Shown here one piece after another: positions 7,562 to 15,475 of a DNA stretch of 64,000 nt. The notes under the pieces were generated by a model. That model was not told where the DNA came from. It did no database searches and was given only the letters and a program-made list of their open reading frames with translations. Source of the DNA: an uncultured Hyphomonas sp. (GTDB taxonomy: Bacteria > Pseudomonadota > Alphaproteobacteria > Caulobacterales > Hyphomonadaceae); assembly GCF_963677035.1 (NCBI RefSeq), contig NZ_OY781472.1, positions 372,001 through 436,000 of the forward strand, written 5' to 3'. Numbering within the stretch: the stretch's first letter is position 1; every line of letters begins with the position of its first letter. A program made the position numbers and the translations under genes.

Positions 7562-9118
7562 ATGAAATTGCGCGCCCTTTTCATGGCGGCCCTCATGGCC
7601 ATGACCGCCCCCGCTTTTGCCGAAACCGGCACCGCCGATGCAGCAAAAGAAACCGACGCCAGTACAACGTCTGCGCCGGTCCCCGATCCGGTCATGTTCG
7701 AAAGCCGCCACACCGGCACATTCGGCCGCCAGAAGATGACCTACACGGTCGAGGCAGGCGATACGCAGATCACCAATAAAGAGGGCAAGCCGGCCGCCAG
7801 CCTGTTCACGATCTCCTACATCAAGGAAGGGGCCGGGCCGGACAGGCCGGTGACCTTCGTGTTCAATGGCGGCCCGGGCTCAGCCTCGGTCTGGCTGCAC
7901 ATGGGCCTTCTTGGGCCGAAGCGCGTCGTGGTGGCCAGCGATGCCGACGAAGACGATGGCGCCGCGCCCTACCGGATGGTGGACAACAAGCTCTCCATCC
8001 TCGACCAGACAGACCTCGTCTTCATCGATCCGGTCGGCACCGGTTTCAGCCGGGCCATCGGCGAAGGCAAGGACAAGGACTATTGGAACGAGGCGGGCGA
8101 CAAGGCATCCATTGCCGAAGTCATGCGTATCTGGATCACGAAGCACAAACGCTGGAACGCGCCGAAATATCTGATCGGCGAAAGCTTCGGCACCACGCGC
8201 GCCGCATATCTCGCGAATGACCTGACGGTCGGCGATGTGGACATTGCCCTGAATGGCATCGTGCTGATCTCGCAGGCGCTGGACTATGAGGGCTCCACCT
8301 CCGCCCATGACAATGTCTACTCCTATGTCACCTACCTGCCCTCCATGGCCGCGACGGCGCAGTATCATGGCAAGGCCGGGCAAGGCGTGCCGCAGGCTGA
8401 GTTCCTGGCCGAGGCCCGCGCCTTCGCGCGTGACGAATACGGCCCGGCCCTGTGGAAGGGCGAACGGCTGACGCCGGCCGAGCGCGCTCACATCGTGGAG
8501 CGGCTGGTCTACTTCACCGGCCTCGACGCGAACTATATCGAGACCTCGAACCTCCGTATCCTGATGCCGCGCTATCAGAAGGAGCTGTTGCGCGACCAGG
8601 GCGTCGCCATCGGGCGGCTGGACGGGCGCTATGCCGGCGACGAGGCCGACGATATCGCCGAGGCACCGGAAGACGATGCGGCGAGCTATTTCGTCAGCTC
8701 CGCCTACTCCGCCCTGATGAACCAGTACATGATCGCCGACCTGAACGTGGAGATGGACCGGCCCTACATCATGTCGAGCGCCGAGGCGGGCGAGCAGTGG
8801 GACTTCCGCACCGCGCCGGAGGGCGAATACTGGGAGCCGAAATACGTCAATGCCGGCCGCCAGCTGACCACCGCCATGCGCCACAATACGGCACTGAAAG
8901 TGATGGTGGCCAACGGCTATTTCGACATGATCTGCCCCTTCTTCGACTCCGAGATCACCTTCGGCCGCTATGGCCTGCCGCAGGACCGCATCGCGCTCAC
9001 CTACTATCAGGGCGGCCACATGATGTACCTGAACGAAGGCGCCCGGCAGGCGCTGAGCAAGGACATCCGGAGTTTCTATGCGGGCAAGCTTGAGGATGAG
9101 CGGCCGGATCCGGAATGA
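7562..9118 (+). CDS. S10-family serine carboxypeptidase, secreted
   Basis: The 518-residue product has a cleavable signal peptide (MKLRALFMAALMAMTAPAFA). Its S10 alpha/beta-hydrolase core has the oxyanion segment FNGGPGSAS (101-109), nucleophile Ser208 in GESFGTTR, a likely Asp455 in NGYFDMICPF and His486 in GGHMMYL. It should remove C-terminal residues from peptides in the periplasm or outside. The GGAG-like ribosome binding site is near the ATG. With the M1 aminopeptidase and the peptide-binding protein at the window end it suggests peptide feeding, but these genes are not in one operon. Confidence 0.92.
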   Translation: MKLRALFMAALMAMTAPAFAETGTADAAKETDASTTSAPVPDPVMFESRHTGTFGRQKMTYTVEAGDTQITNKEGKPAASLFTISYIKEGAGPDRPVTFVFNGGPGSASVWLHMGLLGPKRVVVASDADEDDGAAPYRMVDNKLSILDQTDLVFIDPVGTGFSRAIGEGKDKDYWNEAGDKASIAEVMRIWITKHKRWNAPKYLIGESFGTTRAAYLANDLTVGDVDIALNGIVLISQALDYEGSTSAHDNVYSYVTYLPSMAATAQYHGKAGQGVPQAEFLAEARAFARDEYGPALWKGERLTPAERAHIVERLVYFTGLDANYIETSNLRILMPRYQKELLRDQGVAIGRLDGRYAGDEADDIAEAPEDDAASYFVSSAYSALMNQYMIADLNVEMDRPYIMSSAEAGEQWDFRTAPEGEYWEPKYVNAGRQLTTAMRHNTALKVMVANGYFDMICPFFDSEITFGRYGLPQDRIALTYYQGGHMMYLNEGARQALSKDIRSFYAGKLEDERPDPE

Positions 9119-9321
9119 GCGTATGACGTGAGTCTGACGCACTGGGCGCTTAAGCGAACGACCGCTTTTTGGCCCTCAGCAGACTCTGGTTTGGCCCATA
9201 GCCAACGACAGGAACATCCTGAAAGTAGCCATTCGGCTAAACGAAATTGAATGTCAGAAAATCGCCAACAGGGGACGTAACAAGCGATTGCCCCTTAAAA
9301 ATCAAACTTAGTCCTCCTATA

Positions 9322-9336
9322 TATTGATAATCAATA
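9322..9336. promoter_or_regulatory. AT-rich 15-bp palindrome before the GPP34 gene
   Basis: TATTGAT-A-ATCAATA lies 22 bp before the GPP34 start in a markedly AT-rich stretch (about 9300-9355). It could be a regulator site or part of a -10 region. A good ribosome binding site GAAGGA follows, six bases before the ATG at 9358. The rest of the 9119-9357 gap shows no gene. Confidence 0.4.
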
Positions 9337-9357
9337 AATATATTTGAAGGATACCGT

Positions 9358-10035
9358 ATGCCAGACGCTCTTACGCTTCCCCAATCGTTACTGCTTTTGA
9401 CACTGAAAGATGAGAGTGGTCGTCCTAAGGCAGGCTTCTACAAACCCGCGATTGCGGGTGCAGCTGTGTCTGAGCTGTTGTTACGCGGTGTGCTGTCATT
9501 GACGGATGACAAGAAACCTAAACTTGTCGCAGCGCCGGGAAATGCTAGCCAGGGTCCGTTTCTTGATTTCATATTGACGCAAATCTCCGCCGATAAAAAA
9601 CAGCGCGATATGCAATCTTGGATCACTATACTTAGCAATCAAAAAGCGCTCGTTCCAACCCTCGCCGAAGAGCTTTGCAAGCTTGGAGCTTTGACCAAAG
9701 AAACATCAAAAGTGTTCGGACTCTTCACGCTCACCGCTTGGCCAGAAGCGTCGCCAAAACTAGAGTCCAATCTCAAGGCCCAATTGGAAAAAGCAATCAC
9801 CGGCTCTGGTGAAGTTGAAGACCGTCTGAGCATCATCATGGCGCTCGCAAAATCTGCAGACGTCCTGCGACACAATTTTGACCGCGACATTTTGAAATCC
9901 AATGAGGCGCGGATCAAAGCCATCACCGATGGAGACCTGCTCGCAACTGGAGCTACCGAAGCGGCTGTCAGAGCTGCGAAAGCGGCAATCACCGCCGCTA
10001 TCGTCGTCGCCGCTGTCGTTCCGACCGTAACATAG
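9358..10035 (+). CDS. GPP34-domain protein (GOLPH3/Vps74-like)
   Basis: The 225-residue protein matches the GPP34 pattern. LTLPQSLLLLTLKDESGR is at the N-terminus, followed by AIAGAAVSELLLRGVLSLTDDKK, then helical bundles with WITILSNQKALVPTLAEEL. Eukaryotic members bind PI4P and Golgi enzymes; bacterial members, best known in actinomycetes, have no settled role. A hydrophobic Ala/Val-rich tail (about 205-225) may touch the membrane. The gene is clearly less GC-rich than its neighbours and has an AT-rich promoter region, suggesting transfer. It is followed by a compound palindrome and a DUF4262 gene. No operon partner is evident. Confidence 0.8.
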   Translation: MPDALTLPQSLLLLTLKDESGRPKAGFYKPAIAGAAVSELLLRGVLSLTDDKKPKLVAAPGNASQGPFLDFILTQISADKKQRDMQSWITILSNQKALVPTLAEELCKLGALTKETSKVFGLFTLTAWPEASPKLESNLKAQLEKAITGSGEVEDRLSIIMALAKSADVLRHNFDRDILKSNEARIKAITDGDLLATGATEAAVRAAKAAITAAIVVAAVVPTVT

Positions 10036-10067
10036 TCCTGATTGCACCACTGTCCCGACAGCAAGCC

Positions 10068-10157
10068 GTAGGGTGGGTTGAGGTGGAGCCGATACCCACC
10101 TTGTGGAGTCGCGGCAGGTGCGGTTTGGTGGGTACCGCTTCGCTCAACCCACCCTAC
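10068..10157. repeat. 90-bp compound palindromic (REP-like) element
   Basis: The ends are a perfect 15-bp inverted repeat, GTAGGGTGGGTTGAG (10068-10082) and CTCAACCCACCCTAC (10143-10157). Inside, GATACCCACC (10091-10100) pairs with GGTGGGTACC (9 of 10). GTAGGGTGGG-type ends are known in dispersed palindromes of many proteobacteria. It separates the GPP34 and DUF4262 genes and may also end transcription. Confidence 0.8.
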
Positions 10158-10247
10158 CGGGCTGGCGAGAGTCGGTTAGGAACAGTGCTCCGACCGATGC
10201 TTTCTGGCCCATGGAAGTTATGAAATCCACATTGTAGATCATACGAA

Positions 10248-10751
10248 ATGCGAACCGCTTTAGATGCACCGCCAAACACTCTCGACGAGCATGAGCGTTC
10301 GTTCGTCGAACTACTAAAAAAACATGGCTGGTTCCGAACCAGCGTGCTCGAAGATGAAGAGGGTCCGGGGTTTTCTTACACGACTGGCTTCTGGATAAGC
10401 ACAGGGCGCCCCGAACTGGTAATGTTCGGAATGATGGTCGAAACCGTGCATGAAGTTTTCTGGAGCCTGTTTCGCGACGCACAGTCCGGTCTCAATCTGG
10501 CTGTTGGCAAGCGAACAGATGCCGTATTCGCAAACCTGCCCGCCTACGCGTTTTTGATCGCAAAGCAGCACTATCCCCAATTCCTGGGGTGGAACCGATG
10601 GTTCTATCTGGGAGACGACGTCCCTTGTCTACAGATCGTCTGGCCCGATCGGGAGGGCGTGTTTCCTTGGGAACCGGGTTTCTCGGACGAGTTTCGTGAC
10701 AAGCAAGTAGATTTGACGGAGCGCGGCTGGATAAATGAAGTCTTGGACTAG
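10248..10751 (+). CDS. DUF4262 domain protein
   Basis: A 167-residue cytosolic protein with the DUF4262 pattern: KKHGWFRTSVLEDEEGPGFSYT near the start (a GW..G.FSYT block), then TGFWISTGRPELVMFGM and a central GLNLAVGK segment. The C-terminal part is rich in aromatics (QFLGWNRWFYLGD). The family is common in bacteria and its role is unknown. No strong ribosome binding site is seen before the ATG. It sits next to the palindrome at 10068-10157 and is followed by a small inverted repeat (10748-10754 with 10770-10776). Confidence 0.85.
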   Translation: MRTALDAPPNTLDEHERSFVELLKKHGWFRTSVLEDEEGPGFSYTTGFWISTGRPELVMFGMMVETVHEVFWSLFRDAQSGLNLAVGKRTDAVFANLPAYAFLIAKQHYPQFLGWNRWFYLGDDVPCLQIVWPDREGVFPWEPGFSDEFRDKQVDLTERGWINEVLD

Positions 10752-10785
10752 TCGAATGACGCCTTTCGGCGACTAGCTGCCATAC

Positions 10786-10815
10786 AAAAAGCCCCCAGTC
10801 GCGTGACCAGGGGCT
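10786..10815 (-). terminator. Rho-independent terminator of the VOC gene
   Basis: Read on the minus strand, AGCCCC (10815-10810) and GGGGCT (10795-10790) form a hairpin followed by TTTTTG. It lies 23 bases past the VOC stop codon. Confidence 0.75.
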
Positions 10816-10837
10816 CCCTAATTTCTGTCGCGCTGGA

Positions 10838-11206
10838 TCAGCCCAGCTTGCAGACGCAGATCTTGTTGCCGTCGGGGTCGCGGAAATAGGCGCCGTAGAA
10901 GGTCGGCATGCGCTGGCCGGGGGCGCCTTCGTCCTGCGCGCCGAGTTCGATGGCCTTGTTGTAGACCTTGTCGACGGTTTCCGCGTCGGGCGCGGCGATG
11001 GCGGGCATGACGCCATTGCCACAGCTGGCCGCCTTCTCGTCGTAAGGGCCGCCAATCGCGAGCATCGGCGCGCCGGGGCCCGTACCATAGAAATACAGGC
11101 GGCCATTATTGAAGACCTGTTTGGCCCCCATTTCGCCGAGAACGGCGTCATAGAAAGCGCAGGCCTTATCGGTATCATTCGAACCGAGCGTAACATAAGC
11201 GAGCAT
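10838..11206 (-). CDS. VOC-superfamily (glyoxalase/dioxygenase-fold) protein
   Basis: A 122-residue single-domain protein with the paired beta-alpha-beta-beta-beta pattern. The opening MLAYVTLGSNDTDKACAFYDAVL and the closing YGAYFRDPDGNKICVCKLG are typical of uncharacterised glyoxalase/bleomycin-resistance-like proteins. The ribosome binding site GAGGAGGAAA is good. It has a clear terminator. The gene is divergent from the SDR gene over a 139-bp gap. The metal ligands and substrate cannot be assigned with confidence. Confidence 0.88.
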   Translation of the reverse strand: MLAYVTLGSNDTDKACAFYDAVLGEMGAKQVFNNGRLYFYGTGPGAPMLAIGGPYDEKAASCGNGVMPAIAAPDAETVDKVYNKAIELGAQDEGAPGQRMPTFYGAYFRDPDGNKICVCKLG

Positions 11207-11291
11207 GGTGTTTCCTCCTCTGGTGCATTCCAGAATGGAACTGATACATGGTGCGACAACGCAGGCAATGCCTGACGCAAGGGATGTGCTT

Positions 11292-11309
11292 GACGTTCAC
11301 GTGAGCGTC
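11292..11309. promoter_or_regulatory. Imperfect palindrome, candidate operator of the SDR gene
   Basis: GACGTTCACGTGAGCGTC is an 18-bp palindrome with two mismatched positions, 36 bp before the SDR start and preceded by TT to give TTGACG. It resembles the ACGT-centred operators of regulators of fatty-acid and branched-chain amino-acid breakdown in proteobacteria. That would fit an acyl-CoA-type SDR, but the match is by eye only. Confidence 0.35.
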
Positions 11310-11345
11310 TGGTGTGAAACCTTCAAACTTTTCAGGAGAAAGCCC

Positions 11346-12269
11346 ATGTCTGACATCCGTTTTGACGGTCGCGTTGCCATTGTTACGGGCGCCGGTGGCG
11401 GTCTTGGCCGTTGCCACGCCCTCGAACTCGCCCGCCGCGGCGCAAAAGTCGTCATCAACGACCTCGGCGCGTCGATGGACGGCTCGGGCGGCAGCTCCGA
11501 AGCCGCTGAAGCCGTGGTCAAGGAAATCGAAGCCATGGGCGGCGAAGCCATCGCCAACGGATCTTCCGTGGCGGACGAAGCCGGCGTGCAGAAAATGATC
11601 GATGACACCATGGCCAAATGGGGCCGCATCGACATCCTGATCGCCAATGCTGGCATCCTGCGTGACAAGTCCTTCTCCAAGATGACCACCCAGGACATTG
11701 ACCTGGTGCTCGCCGTCCACCTGCGCGGCACGTTCCTTCCGGTCCACGCCGCCTGGAACATCATGAAAGAACAGAATTACGGCCGTATCGTCGTGACCAC
11801 CTCCTCCACCGGCCTCTATGGCAACTTTGGCCAAGCCAATTATGGCGGCGGCAAGCTGGGCGTCGTCGGCATGATGAACACGCTGAAAATCGAAGGCGCG
11901 AAGAACGACATCAAGATCAACGCCGTCTGCCCGGTCGCGGCAACCCGCATGACCGAAGGCCTGATGCCGCCGGAAGCACTGGAACAGCTGAAGCCGGAAT
12001 ATGTCACGCCGGGCGTGATGAATCTGGTGAAAGACGACGCCCCGACCGGCATGATTCTGTCGGCCGGTGCCGGTGCCTTCTCGATGGCCCGCATCGTCGA
12101 AACCCGCGGTGCCTATGTCGGCCAGGGCGAAGAACTGACGGCCGAAGCCGTCGCCGCCAAGTGGGACGAGATCACCGACACCAGCAAAACGCTGCCGGCC
12201 TTCACCTCCGGCGGCCAGCACGGCGCAAACATGTTCTCGCTCGTCGCCGAGGGCAAAGGCCAGGGCTGA
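11346..12269 (+). CDS. SDR-family oxidoreductase, MFE-2-like (3-hydroxyacyl-CoA dehydrogenase type)
   Basis: The start is the ATG at 11346, where AGGAGA lies six bases upstream, giving 307 residues. The Rossmann motif TGAGGGLGR, the NDLGASMDGSG loop, NAGILRDKSF and the active-site segment NYGGGKLG (Tyr and Lys spaced by three) are present. The long loop after the second strand and the NAGILRDKSF block are typical of the hydroxyacyl-CoA dehydrogenase part of peroxisomal multifunctional enzyme 2 and its bacterial relatives, so fatty-acid or steroid side-chain oxidation is likely. The C-terminal about 60 residues extend past the usual SDR end. The Kazal-lipoprotein gene follows on the same strand. 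Confidence 0.9.
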   Translation: MSDIRFDGRVAIVTGAGGGLGRCHALELARRGAKVVINDLGASMDGSGGSSEAAEAVVKEIEAMGGEAIANGSSVADEAGVQKMIDDTMAKWGRIDILIANAGILRDKSFSKMTTQDIDLVLAVHLRGTFLPVHAAWNIMKEQNYGRIVVTTSSTGLYGNFGQANYGGGKLGVVGMMNTLKIEGAKNDIKINAVCPVAATRMTEGLMPPEALEQLKPEYVTPGVMNLVKDDAPTGMILSAGAGAFSMARIVETRGAYVGQGEELTAEAVAAKWDEITDTSKTLPAFTSGGQHGANMFSLVAEGKGQG

Positions 12270-12331
12270 GCCTAGGACTGAGACAAGGCTGAAGCGCGGG
12301 CCAGAGCCTCGCTTCAAACTTGCCAAGAAAG

Positions 12332-12384
12332 ATGGCGAGGCGCAGTTTGTTCTCCTGAAAGGAGACTCTCATGCGCCTCGCCAT
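12332..12384 (+). promoter_or_regulatory. Hairpin covering the RBS and start codon of the lipoprotein gene
   Basis: ATGGCGAGGCGCA (12332-12344) is the exact reverse complement of TGCGCCTCGCCAT (12372-12384), which begins with the second base of the start codon. Inside it TCTCC (12351-12355) pairs with GGAGA (12361-12365), part of the ribosome binding site AAGGAG. In mRNA both RBS and AUG would be buried. The outer stem is followed by TTCTTTTATTTTCTTCT, so it could also act as a terminator for the upstream SDR transcript. Confidence 0.7.
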
Positions 12385-12754
12385 TCTTTTATTTTCTTCT
12401 GTGTTTCTGGCCGGTTGCGCCTGGTTTCTCGAACCCGGCGCCGTGCCGGACCGGACCGGTCCGGCGGACGAAGCCGCCGCCCCCTCCGGTCTGCCAACAG
12501 CCGGTGAAGGCGCCATGTGCGGCGGCATCGCCGCGCTCCAGTGCGATGACGGCCTGACCTGCATCTATGAAGACGGCGCCTGCCACGCGATCGCGGACGC
12601 TGCCGGCACCTGCCAGATGACCGGCCCGATCTGCACCAAGGAATACCGTCCGGTGTGCGGATGCGACGGCAAGACCTATGGCAATCGCTGCGAAGCCTAT
12701 GCCCAGGGCATCAGCGTCGCCTATCCCGGTGAGTGTAAAGCGAAGGAAAGCTGA
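12371..12754 (+). CDS. Lipoprotein with IGFBP-like and Kazal-like cysteine-rich domains
   Basis: The 127-residue protein starts with a lipoprotein signal (FLAGC, Cys16). A Cys-rich segment (about 49-81, MCGG...CDDGLTC...C...C) looks like an IGFBP/follistatin-N-like knot. It is followed by a Kazal-type segment (88-122) with CTKEYRPVCGCDGKTYGNRC and a final YPGEC. Kazal domains inhibit serine proteases; a role in protecting the cell from its own or foreign proteases is inferred. A secreted S10 peptidase is encoded 3 kb upstream. The start has AAGGAG at spacing 6, but a 13-bp stem buries it. Confidence 0.88.
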   Translation: MRLAILLFSSVFLAGCAWFLEPGAVPDRTGPADEAAAPSGLPTAGEGAMCGGIAALQCDDGLTCIYEDGACHAIADAAGTCQMTGPICTKEYRPVCGCDGKTYGNRCEAYAQGISVAYPGECKAKES

Positions 12755-12823
12755 GCGCCTTACCCGGTATACGGATGATGCCGGCACCGCCGCCCTCCGG
12801 ACAATCCGTGTCTGCTGCCCCGG

Positions 12824-13444
12824 TCATGGCGCCAGAAGACGCCGGAACAACCCCACCTGATCATTTGCCATGCGCAAACGGGCATCCTCCGGAATTTCAT
12901 CCCAGTGGTTCAGCACCCACAGATCCAATGCCTCTCCCAGCCCCATGGCCGCATCGACCAGCAGCGTTTCCGGCAGGTCGGTCCGGACTGCCCCCAGGGC
13001 CTGCCCCTTGCGAAGAAGGTCCGTGAGCCAGCGCCGCGCCGCCGCGAACGAGCGTTCCGTTGGCGCACTGTGCGCCGGGTCTGACCGCAACCGGTAGAAC
13101 ATACGGCCCATCTTCACATACCAGGCGTTGGAGTTGCCGACGGCGATAAACCGCTGCGCCGCCGCCTCCATCTCGCTCCAGAAATTATCTTCCGTCAGCC
13201 CGCTTGCGTCGAACCCGCCAATCTTCCGGAACAGGAAACCCAGCGACCGGTCGACAAGCGTCGTGAACAGATCCGCCTTGTCGTCAAAATAGTAATACAG
13301 CGAGCTTTTGCTCATGCCTGCCTGCTCAAGGATGCGGTTCAGCGACGCCGCTTCGTACCCCTTCGCGGCAAACTCCTCCGCCGCGCTCTCTATGAGGCGG
13401 TGCTGCTTGTCGGGGTTGAGTTTCTCAAATCGTGTACGGCTCAT
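12824..13444 (-). CDS. TetR/AcrR-family transcriptional regulator
   Basis: I place the start at the ATG at 13444 (MSRTRFEKLNPDK), giving 206 residues; a longer frame to 13504 would run into the palindrome. The TetR DNA-binding domain is clear: RLIESAAEEFAAKGYEAASL followed by ILEQAGMSKSSLYYYF and DDKADLF. The C-terminal ligand domain is divergent. It is transcribed away from the FAD monooxygenase gene with 130 bp between starts, a usual arrangement for a repressor and its target. It may sense the monooxygenase's substrate. Confidence 0.92.
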   Translation of the reverse strand: MSRTRFEKLNPDKQHRLIESAAEEFAAKGYEAASLNRILEQAGMSKSSLYYYFDDKADLFTTLVDRSLGFLFRKIGGFDASGLTEDNFWSEMEAAAQRFIAVGNSNAWYVKMGRMFYRLRSDPAHSAPTERSFAAARRWLTDLLRKGQALGAVRTDLPETLLVDAAMGLGEALDLWVLNHWDEIPEDARLRMANDQVGLFRRLLAP

Positions 13445-13477
13445 AACTTGACCATAGCTTGTACCAGCACTACGTAC

Positions 13478-13509
13478 CAGATGTGTGGACCGGGTGGTCC
13501 ACACATCTG
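13478..13509. promoter_or_regulatory. 32-bp perfect inverted repeat in the tetR/monooxygenase intergenic region
   Basis: CAGATGTGTGGACC (13478-13491) and GGTCCACACATCTG (13496-13509) are exact reverse complements with a GGGT centre. It lies 34 bp before tetR and 66 bp before the monooxygenase start, where a TetR operator would be expected. A second pair, GTACCAGCAC and CGTACCAG (about 13461-13480), overlaps its edge. Confidence 0.65.
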
Positions 13510-13574
13510 ACGGACCCCGGGCCCGCCAGAGCCTGAGTATTGAAAATTGAAATTACCCGTCACGGAGTCCTCCC

Positions 13575-14759
13575 ATGAAAATCGCTATCAGCGGCGCCGG
13601 TGTTGCCGGCCCATGCCTCGCCTATTGGCTGCTGCGTACCGGTCACGAACCCACGCTGATTGAGGAATCGCCGGAATTCCGGGCCGGTGGTTATGTCATC
13701 GATTTCTGGGGGCTCGGCTACATGGTGGCAGAGAGAATGGGCGTCCTTCCGGAGGTTCTGGCCCATGGCTACGATGTGCAGGAACTCCGGCTGGTCAAGG
13801 AAAGCGGTGCCAAGGCAGCGGGCTTCAATGCGGACGTCTTCCGCCGCCTGACGCATGACCGCTACACTAGCCTGCCGCGTGGGGATCTGGCAAAAGTGAT
13901 CTTCAATTCCGTGAAGGACAGGACCGAAACCCTGTTTAGCGAATCCATTGTGGCCATCGACGATCATGGCGATGGCGTCTCCGTGCGCCTCAAAAACGGA
14001 GGCACGCGTGAATTCGATATGGTGGTTGGCGCCGACGGCCTGCATTCCAATGTCCGCCGCCTTGTCTGGGGCGATCAGGCTGGCTTTGAAAAGCCCGTTG
14101 GGTTCCACGTTGCCGCGTTCGACTGCCCGGACTATCCCCACCGCGACGAGGACGTTTATGTCAGCTATGCGAGACCCGGCCTCAGCGTCTCCCGCTTCGC
14201 CATGCGCGACAACCGGACCCTCGTGCTCTTCATCTTCGAGAATGAGCGGATGAAAGCGCCGCTACCGCATGATCTCGGTACGAAGAAAGCCCTGCTGCGC
14301 GACATCTTCGCAGACATGGGATGGGAAATCCGGGAAATGCTGGAGGCCATGGACGATGCGGCGGAGATCTATCTGGACCGGGTCAGCCAGACTGAAGTTC
14401 CGCAATGGAGCAAAGGCCGGACCGTCCTGATCGGCGATGCGGCGGCCTGCCCGTCATTGCTCGCCGGTGAAGGCACCGGCCTCGCTATGACAGAGGCCTA
14501 CGTGCTGGCCGGCGAACTCGCCGCAAGCGGAGGCGACATTCCGGCCGCTTTTGACGCCTATGAGAAACGCCTGCGTCCCTTCATCGAAGAGAAGCAGAAA
14601 AGCGCTCTTGCATTCGCATCCTCATTCGCGCCGAAAACCGAATTCGGAATATGGCTGCGCAACATGGCCACGCATCTCATGGTCATCCCGCCTGTGGCCG
14701 ACCTTCTGATGGGCGACAGTGTAAAGGACGATTTCGATCTTCCGGATTACGGCATCTAG
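13575..14759 (+). CDS. FAD-dependent monooxygenase (PHBH/TetX-like)
   Basis: A 394-residue group A flavoprotein monooxygenase. The FAD-binding GAGVAGPCLAYWL is at the N-terminus, the DG motif is GADGLHSNVRRL, and the GD motif is GDAAACPSLLAGEGTGLAM. It should hydroxylate an aromatic or polyketide-like substrate with NAD(P)H and oxygen; overall it resembles TetX-like and uncharacterised monooxygenases. GGAG lies seven bases before the ATG. The divergent TetR gene and the large palindrome suggest induction by its substrate. Its 3' end faces the HD-domain gene, 17 bp away. Confidence 0.92.
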   Translation: MKIAISGAGVAGPCLAYWLLRTGHEPTLIEESPEFRAGGYVIDFWGLGYMVAERMGVLPEVLAHGYDVQELRLVKESGAKAAGFNADVFRRLTHDRYTSLPRGDLAKVIFNSVKDRTETLFSESIVAIDDHGDGVSVRLKNGGTREFDMVVGADGLHSNVRRLVWGDQAGFEKPVGFHVAAFDCPDYPHRDEDVYVSYARPGLSVSRFAMRDNRTLVLFIFENERMKAPLPHDLGTKKALLRDIFADMGWEIREMLEAMDDAAEIYLDRVSQTEVPQWSKGRTVLIGDAAACPSLLAGEGTGLAMTEAYVLAGELAASGGDIPAAFDAYEKRLRPFIEEKQKSALAFASSFAPKTEFGIWLRNMATHLMVIPPVADLLMGDSVKDDFDLPDYGI

Positions 14760-14776
14760 GGCCCGCCGCCTGCGGA

Positions 14777-15370
14777 CTATTCAGTCTTGCGCAGGTACAT
14801 GGAGTTCTTCGGCCTGGAGAAGAGACGCTCCACCATGGGTTCGAAGAACTCCAGCGGCTCGCTTTCATAGTCCGGGTCAAAGGCGGCCTGATCGTATTTG
14901 TGGCAGAACTCAGCGCATCGCTGGTAGTGTGGACTGTCCTTGAACTGATCGCGCATGTTCTTGTCGAGGCCGAGATACTCAAAGAAGTAATAGCCTTGGA
15001 AGGCGCCATGATTGGCGACCATCCAGAGGTTTTCTTCCGACACGAAAGGCTTCAGGATCGCCGCAGCCACGTCCGGGTGGTTCATGCTGCCCAGCGTATC
15101 GCCGATATCGTGCAGCAGCGCGCAGACGACATATTCCTCGTCCCGCCCGTCGCGGTGTGCGCGCGTCGCCGTCTGCAGGGAATGCTCCAGACGGTCGATG
15201 GGATAGCCGCCGAAATCCCCGTCCAGCAGGCGCAGATGGTCCAGAACCCGTTTCGCGAGGCCTTTGTTGAACGCCCGCGCATTCTTCGCGATGATATCCC
15301 AGTCTTCCTGGGTGCCATCCAGCATTTGCGTGAATTTCGCGCTTTGGGCCGCGCCCTGTCCGTCCGCCAT
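14777..15370 (-). CDS. HD-domain protein (putative phosphohydrolase)
   Basis: A 197-residue protein with HD-type metal ligands: His63 in LEHSLQTA, His87-Asp88 in ALLHDIGD, and later His98 and His121 (MVANHGAF). The pattern LLHDIGDTLGSMNHPDVAA resembles HD-fold proteins related to myo-inositol oxygenase, which use a di-iron site. Phosphodiesterase, phosphatase or oxygenase activity is therefore open. The RBS GGAGGA lies six bases before the ATG. It is convergent with the monooxygenase. Confidence 0.85.
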   Translation of the reverse strand: MADGQGAAQSAKFTQMLDGTQEDWDIIAKNARAFNKGLAKRVLDHLRLLDGDFGGYPIDRLEHSLQTATRAHRDGRDEEYVVCALLHDIGDTLGSMNHPDVAAAILKPFVSEENLWMVANHGAFQGYYFFEYLGLDKNMRDQFKDSPHYQRCAEFCHKYDQAAFDPDYESEPLEFFEPMVERLFSRPKNSMYLRKTE

Positions 15371-15475
15371 GTGGTTTCCTCCGGTTTCTTATTATCTCGC
15401 CACAGGATAGCCCTGCGGCGGGCCAGTTCCAATCCCTTTCCATCCTTGCGGCGGCAAAAGAGAGGTCCGTGAGAC

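Noticed and set aside
9119..10800. Considered the GPP34-DUF4262 islet as a defence island or prophage remnant
   Set aside because: No nuclease, integrase, toxin-antitoxin or phage genes are present. It is only an AT-richer islet with a palindrome.
13444..13504. A 20-residue longer start for the TetR regulator
   Set aside because: It would place coding sequence over the 32-bp palindrome, and the family similarity begins after MSRTRF.
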